Below, piece after piece: positions 1 to 6,645 of a DNA stretch of 6,645 nt. The number at the start of each line of letters is the position of its first letter. Position 1 is the stretch's first letter. This DNA comes from an uncultured delta proteobacterium (GTDB taxonomy: Bacteria > Myxococcota_A > Bradymonadia > REDH01): NCBI GenBank assembly GCA_903873545.1, contig CAIQPA010000680.1, forward strand, positions 1 through 6,645, written 5' to 3'. A program made the position numbers and the translations under genes. The notes beneath the pieces are model-generated. The model saw only the letters and a program-made list of their open reading frames with translations. It ran no database searches and was not told where the DNA came from.

Positions 1-1081
1 GGTGGTCCTGCCGGTACTCCAGATTGTGCTGCCGGCCGGCATCTCCTTCTTCACCTTTCAAAGCCTCAGCTACACCATCGATGTCTACCGAGGGAACCTC
101 GCCTCGGAGCCCAGCTTCGTCCGGTTCGCAACCTTCATCTCCTTCTTCCCTCAGCTCGTCGCCGGCCCCATCGTCCGTGCCAGCGACCTGCTCCCCCAAC
201 TCCGGCTCCCGGCAAAGTGGGATGCCCGTACCCACGGCCTAGGCCTGGCCCTCATCGCCATGGGCCTCTTCAAGAAGGTGGCCATCGCCAACCCGCTGGC
301 CCTCAACCTGGTCGACCGGGTCTTCGACGCCCCGGAACTCTACTCCAGCGTCGAGACGCTCGCCGCCGTCTACGGCTACGCCATCCAGATCTACTGCGAC
401 TTCTCGGGCTACACCGACGTCGCCATCGGCGCGGCCCTCCTCCTCGGCTTCACGCTCACCCCCAACTTCAACCGCCCCTACCAGTCGGCCAACCTGCAGG
501 AGTTCTGGCACCGCTGGCACATCTCCCTCTCCTCGTGGCTGCGCGACTACCTCTACATCCCGCTCGGCGGAAACCGAGGCGGTGGCTGGAGCACCTATCG
601 CAACCTCTTCATCACCATGCTCCTCGGCGGCCTCTGGCATGGCGCGAGCTGGAACTTCGTCATCTGGGGGGCGCTCCACGGCGCCGCGCTCGGCGTGACC
701 CGCCTCTTCCAGCGGAGCAGCCTCGGCGCTGCGGTCGCAACGCGAAGCTGGACGCGACCGTTGGCGGTCCTTCTCACCTTCCACTTCGTCTGCTTCGCCT
801 GGATCTTCTTCCGCGCGCCGGCCTTCGAAGACGCGACCGAGATCCTCGAGAACATCGCGGCTGGCACCACCTTCATCCCCAACCTCACGCCGCTGCTGCT
901 CTCCACCATCGGCGGCGCACTGGCCTGGCACCTCTCGCCCACCCGCTGGCGCGACCGTGGCGTCGAGCTCTTCTGCCGCATCCCCGCGCCCGCGCAGGCA
1001 CTGCTCCTTGTCGCCGTTGCGATTGCCCTCTGGCGCATCAAGGGCACCGACTCCGTTCCCTTCATCTACTTTCAGTTCTAG
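1..1081 (+). CDS. MBOAT family O-acyltransferase, AlgI/DltB-like (5' end cut by window)
   Basis: This is an integral membrane protein that by family knowledge moves an acyl group, usually acetyl, across the inner membrane onto an exported polysaccharide or other envelope glycan. The frame is open to the window edge; the first complete codon is at position 2 and happens to be GTG, but it is not a credible start. The 359 visible residues compare with roughly 460-520 for AlgI-type proteins, so about 100-150 N-terminal residues are missing. Numbered from that codon, the conserved block FWHRWHISLSSWLRDYLYIP spans residues 168-187 and is followed by LGGNR. The segment LWHGASW carries H213, matching the invariant catalytic His of the family (H322 of AlgI), with a second conserved-looking His at 225. 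The protein ends in FIYFQF, as many AlgI-like proteins do. Several hydrophobic membrane segments are evident. No SGNH-type partner (AlgJ/AlgX) follows, so the substrate cannot be named. Confidence 0.93.
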   Translation, partial: VVLPVLQIVLPAGISFFTFQSLSYTIDVYRGNLASEPSFVRFATFISFFPQLVAGPIVRASDLLPQLRLPAKWDARTHGLGLALIAMGLFKKVAIANPLALNLVDRVFDAPELYSSVETLAAVYGYAIQIYCDFSGYTDVAIGAALLLGFTLTPNFNRPYQSANLQEFWHRWHISLSSWLRDYLYIPLGGNRGGGWSTYRNLFITMLLGGLWHGASWNFVIWGALHGAALGVTRLFQRSSLGAAVATRSWTRPLAVLLTFHFVCFAWIFFRAPAFEDATEILENIAAGTTFIPNLTPLLLSTIGGALAWHLSPTRWRDRGVELFCRIPAPAQALLLVAVAIALWRIKGTDSVPFIYFQF

Positions 1082-1093
1082 GCAGGTTTGTGT

Positions 1094-1122
1094 TTGACGC
1101 GTCTGCTCGCATGACGCAATCT
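1094..1122 (+). promoter_or_regulatory. possible weak promoter upstream of the aminotransferase
   Basis: The 73-bp gap between the acyltransferase stop and the aminotransferase ATG contains TTGACG (1094-1099), five of six matches to a sigma-70 -35 box. After a 17-bp spacer comes CAATCT (1117-1122), which keeps only the A at position 2 and the final T of a -10 box. The -35 overlaps an 8-bp palindrome, GACGCGTC (1096-1103), and TGACGC occurs twice, at 1095 and 1112. This could give the aminotransferase its own transcription, or the gene could simply be read through from the acyltransferase. The call rests on pattern matching only. Confidence 0.22.
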
Positions 1123-1154
1123 GACCCTCCCCGCTCTCGACCTCCCAAGAGACC

Positions 1155-2422
<1,268 letters not shown>

Positions 2423-2426
<4 letters not shown>

Positions 2427-3820
2427 GCGGCCTCGAGCAACGGGCCGTTGGGCTCAGCGGGCTCGTCAGGCAAAGGCCTGCGCAGCACCACTCGGATGCG
2501 CCAGAGCACCAGCCCCGAGATAAGCACCAGCCCGACCGTCAGCCCCCACCAGAGGGCGATGGCATCGTAGCCCCGCGAGAAGACGAGCCAGTAGGAGAGC
2601 GGGATTCCAACAATCCAATAGCCCAGAATGTTGAAGAGAAAGGGCACCCGCGTGTCGCCAAGACCCCGCAGCACGCCGAATCCTGCACACTGGGTCATGT
2701 CGAAGAACTGGAAGCAGGCGGCGCAGAAGAGGAAGGAGGTGGCCCAGCGCGCGACCTCGGCATCCTTGGTGTAGAGCGCGATGATGCCATCGTCCCAGAA
2801 CAGCATCGCGCCGCCGAAGGCGACAGCGACCACCCAGGCCAGCAAGATTGTCGACCTGGCATAGATGCTCGCCGTCTTCGGTTCGCGCCGCCCCATCGCG
2901 ACCGCCACCTGCGAGGAACCGGCCGACGAGACACCCATCACCACCGTGAAGGAGACCGAGGCGATGTTGAGTGCAATCTGACTCCCCGAGAGGATATCCT
3001 CGCCCAAGAGCCCCATCCAGAGCGTGACCGCGTGGAAGGCCGAGACCTCAAGCAGCGCCTGCAGCCCGATGGGCGCACCCATCACCCCGATGGCCCGCAC
3101 AGCAACCCAGGTTGGAAGCCTTGCGAAGAGTGCGCTCGCACCCTCTCCGCGGTGTTTGTGGGCTGCCGCGAAGAGCACGAGGAACCCGAGCACGCTCCCC
3201 GAAAGTCGCGCAATCGCGATGCCATCCACACCCATCTCGGGAAATCCGAAGCGGCCCTCCACGAGGCAGAAATTGACCAGCAGATGGAGCCCCACATTGA
3301 GGGCCATGGCCACCACGACCATCAGATTCTTCTCCAGAATCGTCAACTGCACCACAAGCGCCTGAATCGCCAAGGCGATGACGGCATCCCAGGCTGCGAG
3401 CTGCAGAAAGCGGGCGCCGATGTCGACCAGATGGGGCGGCTCGCCGATCAGCCGCAGGAGCTCCGGTGCAACCAGCCAGGAGAAGAGCGCCGTCAGCAGC
3501 CCCAGCACCGCGCCGAACCAGAAGCCCGCGTCGATGACCCGCATCAGCCCCGGCGTCCCCTCCTTGGCGTAGGCATCGCCGGCAAGCGGCTCCACACCAG
3601 AGGTCAGGCCGAGCCCGAAGACCAGCGCCGTGAAGAAGACTGCGTTGGCCAGCGCAAGCGCCGCAAGCTCCGCACTCCCCAGGCTCGCCGCCATCACGGT
3701 GTCGACGAAGGCCATCACCATGTAGCCCACCTTCGCAAGCGACAGCGGCGCCGCCAGACGGGTCAGATGAAGGCTCGAACGGAGCAGAGAGGGCGGGCGG
3801 ACTTCGAGCGTGGCTTCCAT
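2423..3820 (-). CDS. MATE family efflux transporter (NorM-like)
   Basis: This inner-membrane antiporter should export cationic drugs, dyes or toxic metabolites in exchange for Na+ or H+, by family knowledge. It has 465 residues, typical for MATE, with about 12 hydrophobic segments in two halves. Family features include AFVDTVMA near residues 37-44, with D40 in the first membrane helix; EPLAGDAYA at 77-85; QVAVAMGRRE at 304-313; and a C-terminal block from FDMTQ (373-377) through GVLRGLGDTRVP (382-393) to YWIVGIPLSYWL (401-412). E258 and D374 are 116 residues apart, the same spacing as the cation-binding E255 and D371 of Vibrio cholerae NorM, so they are good candidates for the coupling site. 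A Shine-Dalgarno-like AAGGGG (complement of 3826-3831) lies 5 bp before the ATG. The gene is divergent from ettA and converges on the aminotransferase. Its substrate is unknown, and nothing nearby identifies a regulator. Confidence 0.95.
2435..2455. other. imperfect hairpin at the convergent gene ends
   Basis: GAGC-AACG (2435-2442) can pair with CGTT (2446-2449) and GCTC (2452-2455), leaving a 3-base loop and a 2-base bulge (GG, 2450-2451). It begins 8 bp after the aminotransferase stop and lies inside the last codons of the MATE gene. No T-run follows in either direction, so it is not a classical intrinsic terminator. It may define or protect the aminotransferase mRNA 3' end, or be a chance outcome of high GC. 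Confidence 0.2.
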
Positions 3821-3825
3821 GGCCG

Positions 3826-3831
3826 CCCCTT
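3826..3831 (-). promoter_or_regulatory. Shine-Dalgarno site of the MATE gene
   Basis: Read on the minus strand the bases are AAGGGG, ending 5 bp before the ATG at 3820-3818. This supports that start codon. It is the clearest ribosome-binding site in the window. Confidence 0.5.
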
Positions 3832-3861
3832 AGGCGGGGCCACGCACAACCCGCAAGCACC

Positions 3862-3890
3862 TTGACCCGCCGCGACGCGCTCAATAGACC
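3862..3890 (+). promoter_or_regulatory. putative sigma-70-type promoter of ettA
   Basis: TTGACC (3862-3867) matches five of six bases of the -35 consensus. Exactly 17 bp later TAGACC (3885-3890) gives a partial -10, matching at T1, A2 and A4. This places a start of transcription near 3897 and a leader of roughly 27 nt before the ettA ATG. It sits in the 103-bp divergent region shared with the MATE gene, for which I found no matching promoter on the minus strand. Confidence 0.38.
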
Positions 3891-3923
3891 CGCGAACCCT
3901 ACCCCGAACCCCGCCGGCATCGC

Positions 3924-5594
3924 ATGGAAAAGCGCTTTATCTACACCATGAAGTCTCTCTCGAAGGTCTACCCTCCGAGCAAAGAGGTCCTCAAGAACAT
4001 CTGGCTGCAGTTCTACTACGGCGCCAAGATTGGCGTCATCGGCGTCAACGGCTCCGGTAAGTCCACGCTGCTGCGCATCATGGCCGGCCTCGATCAGGAC
4101 TTCCACGGCGAGGCAGGCCTCGGCGACGGCTTCACCGTGGGCTACCTGCCGCAGGAGCCCAAGCTCGACGAGACCAAGACGGTCCGCGAGAATGTGGAAG
4201 ATGGCGTGCGCGAGATTCGCGACCTTCTCAAGCGTTTCGAAGAGGTCTCCAACGCCTTCGGCGAGCCCGACGCAGACTACGAAAAGCTCGGCGAGGAGCA
4301 GGGCCGGCTGCAGGACCGCATCGACACTGTGAACGGCTGGGAGCTCGACCGCACCCTCAAGATCGCCATGGACGCGCTGAACTGCCCGCCCGGCGACTCC
4401 ATGGTTACCCACCTCTCCGGCGGTGAGCGGCGCCGCGTGGCCCTCTGCAAGATTCTCCTCGAGTCGCCCGACCTGCTCCTGCTCGACGAGCCGACCAACC
4501 ATCTCGACGCAGAGTCGGTGGCCTGGCTCGAGCGGACGCTGCAGAACTACAAGGGGTCGGTCGTCCTCATCACACACGATCGCTACTTCCTCGACAACGT
4601 CGTAGGCTGGATCCTCGAGCTCGATCGCGGCCAGGGCATCCCCTACGAGGGCAACTACTCGGGCTGGCTCGAGCAGAAGGCCAAGCGCATGGACCAGGAG
4701 GGCAAGGAGTCTTCCAACCGGCAGCGGGCCCTTGAGCGCGAGCTCGAGTGGGTCAAGCAGTCGCCCAAGGCCCGTCAGACCAAGCAGAAGGCCCGTCTGC
4801 AGCGCTACGAGGAGCTCCTCAACGCCGACATCAGCGAGAAGATTACGACCGCCGATATCGTCATCCCGCCCGGGCCTCGCCTCGGCAACGAGGTCATCCG
4901 GCTCGAGAAGGTCACCAAGGGCTTCGAGGACCGCATCCTCATCGACGAGCTCTCCTTCAAAATCCCGCCTTGCGGCATCATCGGCATCATCGGGCCCAAT
5001 GGAGCCGGCAAGTCCACCCTCTTCCGCATGGTCGTCGGTCAGGAGACCCCCGACTCCGGCGCCATCTCGCTCGGCGACACCGTCAAGCTGGCCTATGTGG
5101 ACCAGTCACGCGACACCCTCGAAGACGAGAAGTCGGTCTTCGACGAAATCTCCGGTGGCCGCGACATCATCGAGCTCGGCAAGAAGTCCATCAACGCTCG
5201 CGCCTACTGCGCCTGGTTCAACTTCCGCGGCGCCGACCAGCAGAAGAAGGTTGGCAAACTGTCAGGCGGTGAGCGCAACCGGGTCCACCTTGCCAAGCTC
5301 CTCAAGAGCGGCGGCAACGTCATCCTGCTCGACGAACCCACGAACGACCTCGACGTCGAGACGCTGCGCGCACTCGAAGAGGGCCTCGTCGACTTCGCCG
5401 GCTGCGCCGTCATCATCTCGCACGATCGCTGGTTCCTCGACCGGGTCGCAACCCACATCCTCGCCTTCGAGGGCGATGGCCATGTGGAGTGGTTCGAAGG
5501 CAACTTCCAGGAGTACGAGAAGGACCGCCACCGCCGGCTCGGCCTGCAGCCCGGCGAGACCAAGCCCTTCCAGTACAAGCCGCTGGTCCGCTGA
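3924..5594 (+). CDS. ettA: energy-dependent translational throttle protein EttA (ABC-F)
   Basis: EttA is a cytosolic ABC-F ATPase that binds the ribosomal E site and gates the first elongation steps according to ATP/ADP level, by established knowledge of the E. coli protein. The 556 residues match E. coli EttA (555) nearly end to end, including the start region (FIYTM, then GAKIGVIG). Domain 1 has Walker A GVNGSGKST at 40-48, signature LSGGE at 164-168, Walker B LLLLDEP at 184-190 with catalytic E189, and THDR at 217-220. The arm insertion lies at about 95-140. The charged inter-domain linker (P-site tRNA interaction motif), rich in Lys, Arg and Gln, is at about 245-310. Domain 2 has GPNGAGKST at 357-365, LSGGE at 446-450, VILLDEP at 466-472 with E471, and SHDR at 499-502. 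E189 and E471 match E. coli E188 and E470. No transmembrane domain is present. The ATG lacks a recognisable Shine-Dalgarno site; its leader is C-rich. Confidence 0.97.
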   Translation: MEKRFIYTMKSLSKVYPPSKEVLKNIWLQFYYGAKIGVIGVNGSGKSTLLRIMAGLDQDFHGEAGLGDGFTVGYLPQEPKLDETKTVRENVEDGVREIRDLLKRFEEVSNAFGEPDADYEKLGEEQGRLQDRIDTVNGWELDRTLKIAMDALNCPPGDSMVTHLSGGERRRVALCKILLESPDLLLLDEPTNHLDAESVAWLERTLQNYKGSVVLITHDRYFLDNVVGWILELDRGQGIPYEGNYSGWLEQKAKRMDQEGKESSNRQRALERELEWVKQSPKARQTKQKARLQRYEELLNADISEKITTADIVIPPGPRLGNEVIRLEKVTKGFEDRILIDELSFKIPPCGIIGIIGPNGAGKSTLFRMVVGQETPDSGAISLGDTVKLAYVDQSRDTLEDEKSVFDEISGGRDIIELGKKSINARAYCAWFNFRGADQQKKVGKLSGGERNRVHLAKLLKSGGNVILLDEPTNDLDVETLRALEEGLVDFAGCAVIISHDRWFLDRVATHILAFEGDGHVEWFEGNFQEYEKDRHRRLGLQPGETKPFQYKPLVR

Positions 5595-5638
5595 CGGCGC
5601 GCGGGCTGCGGCCTGCAACGAGAAGCCGCCCAACGAGA

Positions 5639-5670
5639 AACGCCACCGTGCAGCGATGCAGGGTGGCGTT
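5639..5670. terminator. symmetric hairpin between convergent genes, probable bidirectional terminator
   Basis: AACGCCACC (5639-5647) pairs perfectly with GGTGGCGTT (5662-5670). Inside it, a single G-G mismatch (5648/5661) is followed by TGCA (5649-5652) pairing with TGCA (5657-5660) around a GCGA tetraloop of the GNRA class. The hairpin starts 45 bp after the ettA stop and lies 40 bp beyond the stop of the opposing gene, so it sits almost midway. The T-tract is short: GTTCTTG on the plus strand and GTTTCTCG on the minus strand. Position and symmetry favour termination in both directions, but the weak tails leave doubt. Confidence 0.65.
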
Positions 5671-5709
5671 CTTGCGAGTGGGGCCGGTGTCGCGGCCCGG
5701 CGGCCCGGC

Positions 5710-6645
5710 CTAGAGTTGCGAGGCCTTGATGGCGAAGGAGACGAGCGAGACGTCGAGCGTGGTCGGGAAGCCGGGGAAGCCCGGGAAGAGGGGCGCTCCG
5801 GCGATTTCGGTGGTGCCGATGGCGCCGCCCGTCGAGCACTCCGCGGTCACGCTGTCGTCGTACCGCGAGACGCTGAGGCGGGTGGAGAAGCCGGAGGGTG
5901 CGTCGGACGTGATACCCGCCGAACCATCGGCCGTGGAGACGTTGCAGGAGAGGGTCCAGGCGAGCGGTGCAGTGAACGCCCACTCACCGAGGCGGTAGGC
6001 GGCCAGCGGGTCGGAGACGGTCACCTCCTGCGCGGTGTTGGCCGAGATGGTGCAACCGATGAAGGAGATGGCGGTCGGCGTGGTCGGGCCTGGGATGATT
6101 CCCGCGACCGTAATCTCGGTGTCGGTATCTTGAAGGTTGGCCGAGATGTTCTGGAGCGTGGCGCGGCCAGTATCGTCGAAGACCACAGTGGCGAGCGCCG
6201 AGGCGATCGGCAGGATGACCTCGGAGGGCGTGGGCGGCGGGCCGATCGGGATGAGCGACTGGGCCGCGAGCGAGAGGATAAGCGCAGACGGTTCGCCGCC
6301 GATGTCGGTCAGCACGGTGTAGGTCTGGGGCGCATCGCAGAGGTTGCCGAAGCCGTCGCCGTCGATGTCGAGCTGGCGGAGGTTGGCCACCGCCGGGCAG
6401 TTGTCGACCTCGTCGGGGATGGTGTCGCCGTCGGCATCGCTGAAGAGCGGGTCGGTGCCGCCGCTGCCAGCGCCCGAGCCGCTGCCCGCGCCAGAACCGC
6501 TGCCGGTGTCGGTTGCGATGCAGGAGGAGGTGTCGACCGCGGTGCAGTCGGTGGCGCAACCGATGCGGCCGCCGGCGAAGCCGGGCAGCTCGGAGCAGGC
6601 CGTGGCGATGCTGCCGAAGCCGTCACAGGCCTCAGAGCCCTCGAC
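5710..6645 (-). CDS. probable secreted Cys-rich/TSP3-repeat protein with unrecognised C-terminal domain (5' end cut by window)
   Basis: The frame is open to the window edge and ends at a TAG (complement of 5710-5712), giving 311 visible residues; the true start lies outside. Numbered from the edge, residues 5-42 form a cysteine-rich module (EACDG at 5-9, then C17, C30, C34 and C42 before a VDTSSC ending), resembling repeats common in myxobacterial surface proteins. Residues 47-64 are a Gly/Ser/Ala linker. Residues 70-104 form a thrombospondin type-3-like repeat: Asp ladder D70, D72, D74, D78, D81, then DNCP, then DIDGDGFGNLCD, with C83 and C103 as the likely disulfide and the Asp residues as likely calcium ligands. 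Residues 106-311 are Thr/Ser/Ala-rich with alternating hydrophobic residues, suggesting a beta-rich domain; it has three Cys and no family I recognise. No C-terminal membrane anchor or sorting signal is visible. A GTG at 6390 could look like a start, but it falls inside the calcium-binding repeat. Secretion is inferred because the signal peptide is not in view. Confidence 0.85.
   Translation of the reverse strand, partial: VEGSEACDGFGSIATACSELPGFAGGRIGCATDCTAVDTSSCIATDTGSGSGAGSGSGAGSGGTDPLFSDADGDTIPDEVDNCPAVANLRQLDIDGDGFGNLCDAPQTYTVLTDIGGEPSALILSLAAQSLIPIGPPPTPSEVILPIASALATVVFDDTGRATLQNISANLQDTDTEITVAGIIPGPTTPTAISFIGCTISANTAQEVTVSDPLAAYRLGEWAFTAPLAWTLSCNVSTADGSAGITSDAPSGFSTRLSVSRYDDSVTAECSTGGAIGTTEIAGAPLFPGFPGFPTTLDVSLVSFAIKASQL
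6457..6504 (-). repeat. hexapeptide GSGSGA linker repeat within the secreted protein
   Basis: On the minus strand this encodes GSGSGA twice followed by GSGG. The codons vary (Ser as AGC, TCT and TCG; Ala as GCG and GCT), so the peptide repeat is not an exact DNA repeat. It is a flexible spacer between the cysteine-rich module and the calcium-binding repeat. Confidence 0.8.

Noticed and set aside
3821..3841. GC-rich inverted repeat upstream of the MATE start
   Set aside because: Only five contiguous base pairs form and they overlap the ribosome-binding site; this is within chance for such GC-rich sequence.
3032..3865. 277-codon Gln/His/Arg-rich open frame on the plus strand
   Set aside because: It is antisense to the N-terminal half of the MATE gene and shows no domain or hydrophobic pattern.
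3048..4577. 509-codon open frame on the minus strand
   Set aside because: It runs antisense to the start of ettA and out of frame through the MATE gene, both firmly identified. Its translation is low-complexity Gly/Arg/Ala sequence of the kind high GC produces.
5682..5710. Second inverted repeat GGCCGG...CCGGCC near the convergent gene ends
   Set aside because: Six base pairs around a 17-base loop with no T-tract is weak compared with the 5639-5670 hairpin.
5204..5983. 259-codon minus-strand open frame bridging ettA and the secreted-protein gene
   Set aside because: It crosses the hairpin region and overlaps two supported genes in other frames; no recognisable motif.
5710..6390. Starting the last gene at GTG 6390
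   Set aside because: This start would split a thrombospondin type-3-like repeat. The same frame stays open to 6645 with coherent cysteine-rich and linker sequence.

Overview
The window is high-GC bacterial chromosome, packed with genes on both strands. It holds five protein-coding genes, two of them cut by the window edges, and no RNA gene, insertion sequence, phage gene or CRISPR array that I can see. The best clue to the source is the last gene. It encodes a probably secreted protein that joins a cysteine-rich repeat of the kind common in Myxococcota and other former Deltaproteobacteria, a Gly/Ser linker and a thrombospondin type-3-like calcium-binding repeat. With the high GC, this suggests a myxobacterial or related deltaproteobacterial lineage. 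That assignment is inference, because there is no marker gene here.

Layout: (1) Positions 1-1081, + strand: the C-terminal part of an MBOAT O-acyltransferase of the AlgI/DltB type. (2) Positions 1155-2426, + strand: a fold-type I PLP-dependent aminotransferase of class I/II. (3) Positions 2423-3820, - strand: a NorM-like MATE multidrug/cation antiporter. It converges on the aminotransferase so tightly that the two stop codons interlock in one CTAA. (4) Positions 3924-5594, + strand: EttA, the ABC-F translational throttle, divergent from the MATE gene across a 103-bp region with a plausible sigma-70-type promoter. (5) Positions 5710-6645, - strand: the C-terminal part of the cysteine-rich/TSP3 protein, which ends in an unrecognised domain of about 205 residues. 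A perfectly symmetric hairpin lies midway between the ends of genes 4 and 5.

The genes do not form an obvious pathway. The acyltransferase would modify an exported polysaccharide or other envelope glycan, MATE exports small cations or drugs, EttA acts on ribosomes, and the aminotransferase is metabolic with unknown substrate. Alternating strands and separate control regions suggest independent transcription units rather than one system. I found no convincing new multi-gene system. The points most worth a second look are the C-terminal domain of the secreted protein, the hairpin between the convergent gene ends, the interlocked stop codons, and the C-rich ettA leader without a Shine-Dalgarno sequence.
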